From Candidatus Iainarchaeum sp. (lineage in GTDB: Archaea > Iainarchaeota > Iainarchaeia > Iainarchaeales > JAAZKV01): 15,273 bases of DNA. Below, piece after piece: positions 6,328-13,611 of this stretch. Within the stretch, counting starts at the first letter, position 1, and each line of letters begins with the position of its first letter. Where the stretch lies: contig JAQVAR010000010.1 of assembly GCA_028690725.1 (NCBI GenBank), positions 1 through 15,273 of the forward strand. The letters run 5' to 3'. The notes beneath the pieces are model-generated. The model did not search any database. It was not told the origin of the DNA and saw only the letters and a list, made by a program, of their open reading frames with translations. Made by a program: the position numbers and the translations under genes.

Positions 6328-7581
6328 ATGAAAAGTTTTTTTTTAGAAGGTTATGGTTGTTCACTTAATATTGGTGAAACTGAACAAATTTCTGGTTTTT
6401 TAAAAAAAAATAATTTTCAAAGAATAAAAGATTTTAAAAAAGCAAATTTTATTATTATTAACACTTGTTCTGTGAAAATGGTTACTGAACAAAGAATGCT
6501 TTCAAGAATAAATTTTTTATTAAATAATAAAAAGAAGAATGCAAAAATTATTGTTACTGGTTGTCTTGCAAAAACAAATAAAAAAAAAATTGAAAATATT
6601 TCAAAAGATTTGATTGTTTTAGATACTAAGTTAGAATCACTTGCAAATTTTTTTTCTTTAAAAGAAGAATGTTTTTCACCAAAAATAATTGAAGAAAAAT
6701 CTCATAAAAATATTTCAATTATTCCTATAAGTGTGGGTTGTGTTGGAAATTGTTATTATTGTTCTACTAAAATTGCTAGAGGGGCATTACATTCTTATTC
6801 AATTAAAGAAATTAATGATTCTTTTAAAAGAGCTTTAAAAACTTCTAAAGAAATTTGGATTACTTCTCAAGATTTGGGTTGTTATGGTTTTGACACTGGT
6901 TATTATTTGCCAGAATTAATTAAAACATTATTGAAAAATAATGGTAATTATAGGATTAGGTTGGGGATGATGAATCCTAAGCATTTCAAAAAAATTAGAA
7001 AAGGTTTGATTCCATTATTTAAAGATGATAGATTATACAAATTTTTACATTTACCAGTTCAGAGTGGTTCTGATAAAATTTTGAAAAAAATGAATCGTCA
7101 ATCTTCAAAAAAAGATTTTATTGATGCAATTAATTATTCTAGAAAAAGAATCCCTAATATTAGAATTTCTACTGATATTATTGTTGGTTTTCCAGGAGAA
7201 ACAGAAAAAGATTTTGAAAATTCTTTAAAATTAATTGAAAAGATTAAACCAAATGTTTTAAATATTTCTAGGTTTGGCAAAAGAGAAGGAACTGTTGCGT
7301 CGAAATTAAAAGAGCAAATTCTTGAGAGTGAAAAAAAAAGAAGAAGTAAAATATTATCTGATTTTTCTAAAAAACTATTTTTTGATGAGAATAAAAAATT
7401 GGAGGAGTTAGAATTTCGGGCGCTTGTTTCTGAAAAAGCAAAAAATAATGGTTTTGTTGCTAGAACTGACAATTATTCTCCTGTGTTAGTAAACAATTTT
7501 TTTGGAGAATTTGTTAAAATCAAGATTAGTACTGCTTTTCCTCATTTTTTTAAAGGAGAAATTTTAGAAAAATTAAAATAA
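6328..7581 (+). CDS. Radical SAM tRNA methylthiotransferase (MtaB/CDKAL1 type, ms2t6A37)
   Basis: The family adds a methylthio group to t6A at tRNA position 37, next to the anticodon, using two iron-sulfur clusters. The 417-aa protein has the expected order: an N-terminal UPF0004 domain with three cluster cysteines (C11 in GYGCS, C47 in NTCSV, C79 in TGCLA), a radical SAM core with CVGNCYYC (C138, C142, C145), and a C-terminal TRAM-like domain of about 55 residues from near LEFRALVSE. Core motifs LHLPVQSGSD and DIIVGFPGET are present. The overall form suits the archaeal/eukaryotic branch (e-MtaB, CDKAL1) better than MiaB, but the exact modified base is inferred from the family. It follows the membrane protein gene by 23 nt, with no Shine-Dalgarno sequence before the ATG. 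Confidence 0.9.
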   Translation: MKSFFLEGYGCSLNIGETEQISGFLKKNNFQRIKDFKKANFIIINTCSVKMVTEQRMLSRINFLLNNKKKNAKIIVTGCLAKTNKKKIENISKDLIVLDTKLESLANFFSLKEECFSPKIIEEKSHKNISIIPISVGCVGNCYYCSTKIARGALHSYSIKEINDSFKRALKTSKEIWITSQDLGCYGFDTGYYLPELIKTLLKNNGNYRIRLGMMNPKHFKKIRKGLIPLFKDDRLYKFLHLPVQSGSDKILKKMNRQSSKKDFIDAINYSRKRIPNIRISTDIIVGFPGETEKDFENSLKLIEKIKPNVLNISRFGKREGTVASKLKEQILESEKKRRSKILSDFSKKLFFDENKKLEELEFRALVSEKAKNNGFVARTDNYSPVLVNNFFGEFVKIKISTAFPHFFKGEILEKLK

Positions 7582-7587
7582 CCTTTT

Positions 7588-7593
7588 TTTAAA
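7588..7593 (+). promoter_or_regulatory. TATA box of the six-helix membrane protein gene
   Basis: TTTAAA is centred 26-27 nt before the ATG at 7617, pointing to a leaderless transcript starting there and not at the in-frame TTG at 7611. The T-run at 7584-7590 just before it may also terminate the upstream gene. Confidence 0.5.
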
Positions 7594-7616
7594 CCTTTTT
7601 TTGCAAATATTTGATT

Positions 7617-8417
7617 ATGATTAGGTTAGTTTTAAACAAGTCAATTGAAGAGTATAAAAACAATATAAAAGTAGCGTTTAGTTATGGAATTCTTTTTATT
7701 TTTGTAATATTATTTTTATTTTTTAATCAATTTTTTTTGTCTTCTGGGACAGTTCATTTAATTTATAATGAATCTATAATAACAATTTTTGGATTATTGC
7801 TTGGGTTAATTTTTCTTTATTTTTTTTCTTTTTTTGTTTCATTAACAGTTTATTCTACTAAACGAGATGTACAAAGAATGGATTTTGATATATATTGGAA
7901 TGTTTTGTTAAAAAATGTTTCAGTAAAAATATTTGTTTTTTATTTTTTTCTTTCATTATTAATTTATACAATTTTATTACTTGGTTTATATTTTAATTTC
8001 TTATTAATATCTTCATTAATTTCTTTAATAATTTCTTCATTGTTAATGTATGTTCCACAAAGTATTGTTCTTGATGAAAAAAAATTATTTTTTGCAATAA
8101 AAGAAAGTTTGTTATTTTGGAAAAACAATTTTTTGCTTAGTATTATTATTATTTTTCTTGGTGCTATAATATTGTCTTTAATTATTTTGATTGAATTTGC
8201 GCTAGAGTTATTATTTTTACCAGGGGTTATTGTTTCTTTTGTATTAGTTTTAATTTTTTTAGTACCTTTTATTGAGCAATTAAAATCTTATGCGTTTGTT
8301 TTAAAATTTAATTTGATTAAACAATCAGAAGTTTTAAGTGCACAAGTTAAACCTAAAAAAATTGTTAAAATTAATGCCATTAGATTAAGAGAAAAATCTA
8401 AAAATGGAAAAATATAA
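7617..8417 (+). CDS. Hypothetical polytopic membrane protein (about six helices)
   Basis: From the ATG at 7617 the protein has 266 aa; a TTG two codons earlier is possible but lies inside the predicted promoter spacing. Hydrophobic stretches lie at about residues 19-40, 55-78, 103-126, 128-148, 172-194 and 200-220, followed by a basic cytoplasmic tail of about 40 residues. The pattern after helix 4, YVPQSIVLDEKKLFFAIKES followed by LLFWKNNF, resembles the membrane domains of DUF4013 and of the glycerophosphodiesterase membrane-domain group, where a proline-containing stretch precedes a conserved AIKxS-like helix. That likeness is from memory and weak. No enzymatic motif is visible. The gene converges on the NrdD-like gene with 20 nt between stops. 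Confidence 0.7.
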   Translation: MIRLVLNKSIEEYKNNIKVAFSYGILFIFVILFLFFNQFFLSSGTVHLIYNESIITIFGLLLGLIFLYFFSFFVSLTVYSTKRDVQRMDFDIYWNVLLKNVSVKIFVFYFFLSLLIYTILLLGLYFNFLLISSLISLIISSLLMYVPQSIVLDEKKLFFAIKESLLFWKNNFLLSIIIIFLGAIILSLIILIEFALELLFLPGVIVSFVLVLIFLVPFIEQLKSYAFVLKFNLIKQSEVLSAQVKPKKIVKINAIRLREKSKNGKI

Positions 8418-8447
8418 TTTTTTGAATTTTTTATACTTTAATTTTTT
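8418..8447 (+). terminator. T-tracts after the six-helix membrane protein gene
   Basis: Runs of six T at 8418-8423 and 8427-8432, with another shortly after, follow the stop codon at once. Archaeal termination often needs only such T-tracts. They extend into the 3' end of the convergent NrdD-like gene. Confidence 0.4.
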
Positions 8448-9988
8448 CCTTGAAAACATATTTGTTTTACTTTTTTGTCTATAAGTTCATTTGCTTCTTT
8501 TAATGTTTTTACTTTTCCTGTAAAACAACATTTTTTTGAATTAAGACATTCTTCGAAACCCATTACTTCGTGTGAAAAAATTTCTTTTTTTAATGTTTTT
8601 TCAAATTTTTGTTTTGCTTCTTTACTAGCAATCCCAAATAATAACATTTCGTTTTCTTTTGAAAATTGTTTATATATTTTGTTTGCGAATTCTTTCGTTT
8701 TATTTTCTGAAAACTTATTTGAAATTGTAAAAATATTTGTTAATCCTATGCCTGTTTTCATTTCACTTATATTAAATTCATTCAAATATTTTTTTGATAA
8801 AAGTTCTTTTTGTTTTATTTCTTTTAACTTTTTTATATCTTCTAAAATATCTTCTATTTTTGAAAAAAAATCATCTTCATTTTTTTCTGCTAATTTTTCT
8901 AAATTTATATTAACAAATAAATCAATTCCTTGTGTAGTTGAAAATAATTTGTTGTTTAATGCAAAATATTCTTCGTTTGAGTTGTTCAAAATCAAAAAAT
9001 TTTTTTCTTTTTGCTCAATTAATTTTAAACAATATTTTGAATCTATTTGAACAACACTATTTTCTTGTTCCAACAATAAATTTGATAATTCTACTGCTTT
9101 TAATTTGTATTCTGAATATTCTTGTAATCTTGTTGGGGTAAATAATTCTAATGAATTTACAAACCCTTCTTCAGGAATTTTAAAAAGTTCATTAATTAAT
9201 TTTGCTGATTTTTTTGTTTGAAAATCTTTTTTTAAAAAAGGGGCTGTTACAAAAGTTAATCCAAACAAATTTGGCGTTAGGTAAAAAAATTTTCTTTTTT
9301 TTATAAGATTTCCAATATTAGAAATTATTGTTTTTTCTAACGATTCTTTTTTTTCACATACAAATGCGTATGAAAATATTTTTGATGTGAAACCTGCTAA
9401 ATCTTCTATAAATATTTCTCCATTGAATTGTTTTTTTACTATTTTTTTTGGAATGATTTTTAACAAATTATATTCTTTTGTTTGTTCGTTTGCATATGGT
9501 TCGTTATTTATTTTTTGTTTTATTTCATAGACGGGTTCTCCTAGTCGGGCATAATCATTTCTTATTTCTTCAAAACCATAATTTATTAATTTTGCATTAA
9601 CCATTTCTCTTATAAGTGCTGTTGTAAGAAAATTTATTTTTGAATCTTTTATTTGGTTTTCAACTTCTCCAGTTATTTTTTCTGCTATGTTTCTTGAAAT
9701 GCTTGTTTCTTTTAATAAAGATTTTATTATATTTCCTCTGTTAAAATTTTGAATATTTTCTTTTGTTGTATAAACTTTCATCTTACTAAATGCTTCGTAT
9801 GTTTGGCCCGCTTCAGGATCTAAACTTTTTAATTTTTCTAATGAAATTTTTCTTAATTTTGTTTCATTTTTTATTTCAAGTTCATTTAATTCTTTTATTA
9901 TTTTTGTTATTGTCCATTGTGATGCGTTAGCTTCTTGCATTTCTTTTGCGATTATTTGTATTTTTTCTTCTATTAACTCCATATCCAT
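8438..9988 (-). CDS. NrdD-like protein: ATP-cone plus degenerate anaerobic ribonucleotide reductase domain
   Basis: This 516-aa protein follows the layout of archaeal class III ribonucleotide reductase (NrdD). LDPEAGQTYEAF (57-67) and the ATP-cone after it, with FNRGNIIKSLLKET (82-95), LIREMVNAKL (125-134) and YARLGEPVYEI (146-156), match typical NrdD N termini closely. The catalytic-domain start also aligns: YNLLKIIPKKI (173-183) and NGEIFIEDLAGF (189-200) correspond to the NrdD stretch usually ending GDIHIHDLxxF. GIGLTNIF (413-420) and the GIASKEAKQKF stretch (452-462) recall later NrdD blocks. However, the usual histidines of IHIHD are absent, there is no RVxGY-type glycyl-radical motif near the C terminus, no CxxC pairs for the NrdD zinc site, and the protein is 100-200 residues short. 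It is therefore probably a non-catalytic paralogue that may bind nucleotide. The ATG at 9982 fits the upstream TATA-like site slightly better than 9988. Confidence 0.75.
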   Translation of the reverse strand: MDMELIEEKIQIIAKEMQEANASQWTITKIIKELNELEIKNETKLRKISLEKLKSLDPEAGQTYEAFSKMKVYTTKENIQNFNRGNIIKSLLKETSISRNIAEKITGEVENQIKDSKINFLTTALIREMVNAKLINYGFEEIRNDYARLGEPVYEIKQKINNEPYANEQTKEYNLLKIIPKKIVKKQFNGEIFIEDLAGFTSKIFSYAFVCEKKESLEKTIISNIGNLIKKRKFFYLTPNLFGLTFVTAPFLKKDFQTKKSAKLINELFKIPEEGFVNSLELFTPTRLQEYSEYKLKAVELSNLLLEQENSVVQIDSKYCLKLIEQKEKNFLILNNSNEEYFALNNKLFSTTQGIDLFVNINLEKLAEKNEDDFFSKIEDILEDIKKLKEIKQKELLSKKYLNEFNISEMKTGIGLTNIFTISNKFSENKTKEFANKIYKQFSKENEMLLFGIASKEAKQKFEKTLKKEIFSHEVMGFEECLNSKKCCFTGKVKTLKEANELIDKKVKQICFQGKN

Positions 9989-10003
9989 ATTGTTATTAGA
10001 AAC

Positions 10004-10011
10004 AATTAAAT
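10004..10011 (-). promoter_or_regulatory. TATA-like element for the NrdD-like gene
   Basis: Minus-strand ATTTAATT is centred about 20 nt before the ATG at 9988 and 25-26 nt before the in-frame ATG at 9982, so the shorter form is favoured if this is the promoter. The 113-nt divergent region also holds TTTATAAA at 10049-10056, which could serve either strand. Confidence 0.3.
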
Positions 10012-10070
10012 CCTAAACTATTTTTTGGTATTTATTAGAAAAACTAATTTTATAAAGCCTTTTGGTTCAA

Positions 10071-10078
10071 TATACTAA
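10071..10078 (+). promoter_or_regulatory. TATA-like element of the first Lrp gene
   Basis: TATACTAA is centred about 27 nt before the GTG at 10102, matching leaderless spacing. The alternative TTTATAAA at 10049-10056 would start transcription near 10079. Confidence 0.3.
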
Positions 10079-10101
10079 TATTATGTTTTGTTTTTTGAAC
10101 T

Positions 10102-10593
10102 GTGTTGGGGGTTTTTGGTTTGAGTAATATTTTGGATAAGATTGATTATATTATTTTAGAAGCATTATTATTGGATGGTAGAGCAAGTTTTTCAGCAATT
10201 GCTAGGGAAACTAAATTAACTGATGTTGCAATAAAAAAAAGAGTTGAATCTTTGAAAAGAAGAAATATTATTTCTGGTATTACTGTTGATCTTAATTATA
10301 GGTCTTTGGGATATGAAAATCCAATTTTTGTTCAAATAAGAAGCGAAGTTTCAAAAAATAAAGATATTTTAAAAAAGTTAAATAATATTGATTTTGTACT
10401 TGAACTTTATCAAGTATTGGGAGAGTATAATTTAATTGCGAAATTAATAGTTCCTAATTTAGAAACTGCTGAAAAATTTATTTCTCAATTGGGATTGATT
10501 GACGGTATAATTGATTTAAAGACAATGGTTGTTTTGAGTGAAATAAAAAAATCTTCTACTCTTCCAAGCAAAATTTTGCAAAATAAAATTTGA
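10102..10593 (+). CDS. Lrp/AsnC-family transcriptional regulator
   Basis: The 163-aa protein has the Lrp/AsnC arrangement. A winged helix-turn-helix occupies about residues 10-60 (LDKIDYIILEALLLDGRASF, then IARETKLTDVAIKKRVESL with the recognition helix). A RAM-type effector-binding and oligomerisation domain covers about 65-145, with FVQIRSEV, the central VLGEYNLIAKLIV strand and the final LKTMVVLSEIK strand. Such proteins form dimers or octamers on AT-rich palindromes and often respond to amino acids. The start is uncertain: GTG 10102 fits a leaderless transcript, while TTG 10120, preceded by GGGGGT, gives the more usual Lrp N terminus. It diverges from the NrdD-like gene and may regulate it, which is inference from position only. 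Confidence 0.88.
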   Translation: MLGVFGLSNILDKIDYIILEALLLDGRASFSAIARETKLTDVAIKKRVESLKRRNIISGITVDLNYRSLGYENPIFVQIRSEVSKNKDILKKLNNIDFVLELYQVLGEYNLIAKLIVPNLETAEKFISQLGLIDGIIDLKTMVVLSEIKKSSTLPSKILQNKI

Positions 10594-10609
10594 TTTGTTT
10601 GATTAAACC

Positions 10610-10632
10610 TTTTTTTTAAAATTATTTTTTTT
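10610..10632 (+). terminator. Two T-tracts between the Lrp gene and topA
   Basis: Runs of eight T at 10610-10617 and 10625-10632 lie downstream of the Lrp stop codon and before the topoisomerase TATA box, a suitable place for archaeal T-tract termination. Confidence 0.45.
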
Positions 10633-10640
10633 AATTGGGG

Positions 10641-10648
10641 TTTAAAAT
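10641..10648 (+). promoter_or_regulatory. TATA box of the topoisomerase gene
   Basis: TTTAAAAT is centred about 27 nt before the ATG at 10672 with no Shine-Dalgarno sequence between, indicating a leaderless transcript. Confidence 0.55.
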
Positions 10649-10671
10649 AATTTCTTTATCATTGCTTTTTA

Positions 10672-12735
10672 ATGCAACTCATTATTTCTGAAAAAGCCAT
10701 TGCTGGTGAAAGGATTGCTTCTCTTTTAGCAGATGGTAATGTTTCTCAAAAAAATGTTCTTGGAGCAAAAGTTTTTGATTTTAATTGGAAGGGGGTTGAA
10801 ACAAGATTAATTCCTTTACGTGGGCATATTAGTGATGTTGAGTTTCCAAAAGAGTATTCTAATTGGATGTCTATTCCTTTAGAAAATTTAGTTTCTGCCC
10901 CCATAATTTATTCAAATAAAGAATTTAGAATAATTGATTGTATTAAAAATAGTTCTTTAGATTCTGATAGAATTATTATTGCTACTGATGCTGATAGAGA
11001 GGGTGAAGCAATAGGTTTAGAAGCAATTACTTATGCTCAGCAATCAAACAAAAAAATAAAAATTGAACGAGCTTATTTTTCTGCTATTTCAAAAGAAGAT
11101 ATTGAAAAATCTTTTTCTAATTTAGAAAAATTTGATTATAATTTTGCTTATTCTGCAAATGCTCGGAGAGAAATTGATTTGATTTGGGGTGCTGTTCTAA
11201 CAAGATTTTTTTCCATTGTTTCTGGTCAATTAGGAAAAAATTTTCTCAGTGTTGGTAGGGTTCAAACACCAACACTTGCTTTAATTGTTGATAGAGAAAA
11301 AGAGAGAAATGCTTTCATAACAAAAAAATATTGGGAAATTATTACTAATTGTAAAAAAGGGGAAGAGGGAGAAGAATTTTCTGCGTCTCATAAAGAGGAC
11401 AAATTTTGGGAAAAAGAAAAAGCTGAAAAAATAATTAAAAAAAATATTAAAGAGCTTGTAGTAAAAAAAGTTGATACTAGAGAAAAAATTTTGAAAAAAC
11501 CAGTTCCTTTTAATACAACTGAATTTTTAAGAGCAGCAGCAAATACTGGTTTTTCTGCGAGCAAAGCAATGGATATTGCTGAATCATTATATCAAAAAGG
11601 TTTTACATCTTACCCAAGAACTGATAATAAAGCATATCCTGCTTCTCTTAATTTAAAAGAAATTGTTAACAAACTTGCTTCTATTCCTGATTTTGTTGAT
11701 GATGTTCAAAAAATTTTGTCACAAGAAAAAATTATTCCTAGTAGGGGAAAAGAAACGAAGGATCATCCACCAATTTATCCTGTAGTTGCTGTAAAAAAAT
11801 CTATTTTGAATAAAGATGAATGGCGTATTTATGAATTAATTTGTAGGCGTTTTCTCGCAACATTGTATAAACAAGCTGTAACCCAGAATGTTTCTGTTTT
11901 ATTATTTGGAAAAGAAGAAGAGTTTGTTGCACGTGGTCAAACAATAATTGAATCTGGGTGGAAATCAATTTATTTTTATAGTAAATTAAGCGAAGTTATT
12001 TTGCCAAAATTAAATGTTGGTGATAAAATAAATGTTTTAAAAATAACTTTGCTTGAAAAAGAAACTTTGCCCCCATCTCATTATAGTCAATCATCTTTGA
12101 TTAAATTAATGGAAAAATATAATCTTGGTACAAAATCAACTAGACCAAACATTATTCAAAAACTTTATTCAAGAAAATATATTTTTGGTAATAAAAGTAT
12201 TGAAGCGAGTGAAATTGCTTTTGCAATTATTAATTCTTTAGAAAAAAATTGTAATATTGTTACTAAACCAAAAATGACTTCGCAATTAGAAAAAGAAATG
12301 GATGAAATAGCTGCTGGAAAAAAAGAAATGAATCTTGTTGTTAATGATTCTTCAAATAAGTTGGGGTTAATTCTTGAAACCATACAAAAGCAAAAAGAAG
12401 TTATTAGGATTGATATAAGAAAAGCAATTCATACAACAAATATTATTGGGTCTTGTAATAAATGCAATAAAGGAAACTTGGTTATTAGAAAAGGTAAATC
12501 TGGCAAAAGATTTGTTGGGTGTTCTAATTATCCAAATTGTAATAATTCTTATCCTCTTCCACAAAAAGGAGTTATTACAACAACTGATGATCTTTGTATT
12601 GAATGTAATGAACCCGTAATAAAAGTTAAGAACGGAAGATTTGAATACAAAATGTGTCTTAACATGTCTTGTAAAACAAAAGAATCTTGGAAAAATTTTA
12701 AAAAAAAAGAAGAGAATAAAAATACTAAAAAATGA
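10672..12735 (+). CDS. topA: DNA topoisomerase I (type IA) with two C-terminal zinc fingers
   Basis: Type IA topoisomerases relax negative supercoils by cutting one strand through a tyrosine-phosphate bond. The 687-aa protein begins with a TOPRIM domain: the catalytic-acid segment IISEKAIAGERI near the N terminus and ATDADREGEAIG with D106, D108 and E110. The active-site tyrosine is Y314 in FTSYPRTDN. The core continues to about residue 575. Two four-cysteine fingers follow: C595, C598, C617, C623 and C642, C645, C662, C667, then a Lys-rich tail. No helicase domain is present, so this is not reverse gyrase. This gives no sign of hyperthermophily, because reverse gyrase is the usual hallmark. 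Length is normal for archaeal TopA. It follows the Lrp gene by 78 nt but has its own TATA box. Confidence 0.95.
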   Translation: MQLIISEKAIAGERIASLLADGNVSQKNVLGAKVFDFNWKGVETRLIPLRGHISDVEFPKEYSNWMSIPLENLVSAPIIYSNKEFRIIDCIKNSSLDSDRIIIATDADREGEAIGLEAITYAQQSNKKIKIERAYFSAISKEDIEKSFSNLEKFDYNFAYSANARREIDLIWGAVLTRFFSIVSGQLGKNFLSVGRVQTPTLALIVDREKERNAFITKKYWEIITNCKKGEEGEEFSASHKEDKFWEKEKAEKIIKKNIKELVVKKVDTREKILKKPVPFNTTEFLRAAANTGFSASKAMDIAESLYQKGFTSYPRTDNKAYPASLNLKEIVNKLASIPDFVDDVQKILSQEKIIPSRGKETKDHPPIYPVVAVKKSILNKDEWRIYELICRRFLATLYKQAVTQNVSVLLFGKEEEFVARGQTIIESGWKSIYFYSKLSEVILPKLNVGDKINVLKITLLEKETLPPSHYSQSSLIKLMEKYNLGTKSTRPNIIQKLYSRKYIFGNKSIEASEIAFAIINSLEKNCNIVTKPKMTSQLEKEMDEIAAGKKEMNLVVNDSSNKLGLILETIQKQKEVIRIDIRKAIHTTNIIGSCNKCNKGNLVIRKGKSGKRFVGCSNYPNCNNSYPLPQKGVITTTDDLCIECNEPVIKVKNGRFEYKMCLNMSCKTKESWKNFKKKEENKNTKK

Positions 12736-12741
12736 TTTTTT
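12736..12741 (+). terminator. T-run directly after topA
   Basis: Six T follow the topA stop codon immediately. Alone this is a weak archaeal terminator signal. Confidence 0.3.
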
Positions 12742-12798
12742 ATTAAAATGTAATCGTACAGAAAAACTAGAATTACTCAAAATAAGAATTATTTATTT

Positions 12799-12912
12799 CC
12801 GTGAACAAAAACTGTGAGCTTAAAATTAGTTAGCCTGGTGAGCCAGCCCACAATTCCTATTCACTTTCTCAAAAACCTTTTTTTTCTCAACTCTCCTAAC
12901 TATCCCCTCCTA
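12799..12912. other. C-rich intergenic island, possible structured RNA
   Basis: This part of the 313-nt gap between topA and the second Lrp gene is clearly richer in G and C than its surroundings. On the plus strand three nested short helices can be drawn: GTGAA 12801-12805 with TTCAC 12860-12864, TGTG 12813-12816 with CACA 12849-12852, and CTGG 12835-12838 with CCAG 12843-12846 around a TGAG loop. A long C/T-rich stretch follows to 12912. I found no tRNA T-arm, no convincing C/D or H/ACA boxes and no SRP motif. A 30-codon frame from GTG 12838 to 12930 exists, but its C-rich codons are unlike the real genes. Confidence 0.3.
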
Positions 12913-12913
12913 C

Positions 12914-13022
12914 AAATACTATATTCTTAATATTGGTGATTCATGTTAATAAGTATTGATATTCTTTTGATGTAACAAAAATAGTATTTAAAATACTTTT
13001 GATATACTTTTATGTTAGTATT
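12914..13022. promoter_or_regulatory. Cluster of AGTATT/AATACT sites upstream of the second Lrp gene
   Basis: AGTATT, or its complement AATACT, occurs at 12915-12920, 12952-12957, 12983-12988, 12992-12997 and 13017-13022, with a near match TATACT at 13003-13008. The two central copies form a perfect dyad, AGTATTTAAAATACT (12983-12997), which also contains a TATA-like core. Lrp-family proteins commonly bind such AT-rich dyads and repress their own genes, so this is a plausible autoregulatory operator. That role is inference. Confidence 0.45.
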
Positions 13023-13039
13023 AATAATGTAGGGTATTT

Positions 13040-13043
13040 GGTG
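13040..13043 (+). promoter_or_regulatory. Shine-Dalgarno site of the second Lrp gene
   Basis: GGTG lies five nt before the ATG at 13049, the same spacing as at 5645-5648. It supports the ATG start and indicates that this gene has a leader, unlike most others in the window. Confidence 0.5.
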
Positions 13044-13048
13044 TTTAA

Positions 13049-13588
13049 ATGGCTCAAAAGATGAGAATTGATGATGAAATTCGTTTGAATATAATTAAGG
13101 CGCTTTTAGATAGGGGTGCAACACAACCCAATTTGAGAAGAATAAAATCAAAAACAAAATATCATTTAGCAACAATAAAAAGTTCAATTAATTTTTTACA
13201 AAATGAGAAGGTTATTGTTGGTTATGGCCCAAAAATAGCTTTTTGGAAATTAGAATACAAATTAGAAGCTGTTGAATTATTACAATTAGATTTTTCTAAA
13301 TCAGAATTAATTGAAGAATATTTAAAAATTGTTGAAAAAGATCCTCATGTTTGTCATTTGAGTTCAATAATGGGTTCTGGTAATTTTAATGTTATGAGCA
13401 CCCAATTTTACAAAGATGTTGAATCATATCACAAAAATCTTCAAGAAAATTATGTAAAAAAACTTCCTAATTATTATGATGTTGTTAAAGACAGACAAGT
13501 ATTTTATTTAACTGAGCCAACTTTTAAAAGAGGATCCAGAACTGATTCAATAGTAAAAATTTTGAGAGAAAAAGCAGCTCTTGACTAA
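13049..13588 (+). CDS. Lrp/AsnC-like transcriptional regulator, divergent
   Basis: The 179-aa protein has an N-terminal helix-turn-helix region (about residues 8-60; IDDEIRLNIIKALLDRGA, then KTKYHLATIKSSINFLQNE). A RAM-like domain follows (about 72-155), with LEAVELLQLDF, the central CHLSSIMGSGNFNVMSTQF strand-turn containing the Gly-rich bend, and VVKDRQVFYLT. A basic tail of about 25 residues ends the protein. It is more divergent than the regulator at 10102, and its recognition helix is not obvious. An operator-like cluster lies directly upstream, suggesting autoregulation. The NFACT-R gene starts 23 nt after its stop, so both may share a transcript, though eight T at 13592-13599 lie between them. 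Confidence 0.72.
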   Translation: MAQKMRIDDEIRLNIIKALLDRGATQPNLRRIKSKTKYHLATIKSSINFLQNEKVIVGYGPKIAFWKLEYKLEAVELLQLDFSKSELIEEYLKIVEKDPHVCHLSSIMGSGNFNVMSTQFYKDVESYHKNLQENYVKKLPNYYDVVKDRQVFYLTEPTFKRGSRTDSIVKILREKAALD

Positions 13589-13611
13589 AAATTTTTTTTG
13601 AGTGAACAAAA

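Noticed and set aside
8475..9141. Plus-strand Phe/Ser-rich frames antisense to the NrdD-like gene
   Set aside because: They are shadows of a gene with recognisable family motifs, with no start signals of their own.
12165..12780. Minus-strand frames over the 3' end of topA
   Set aside because: They overlap the conserved zinc-finger coding region of topA and show no promoter or family likeness.
12826..12864. Possible tRNA (AGCCTGGTGAGC resembles a D-arm)
   Set aside because: There is no T-arm with a GTTCRA loop, no acceptor stem pairing and no anticodon arm at the right distance.
12838..12930. 30-codon frame from GTG in the C-rich island
   Set aside because: Its codons (CCC, CTC, CAC) are unlike all neighbouring genes, and no Shine-Dalgarno site or correctly placed TATA box precedes it.
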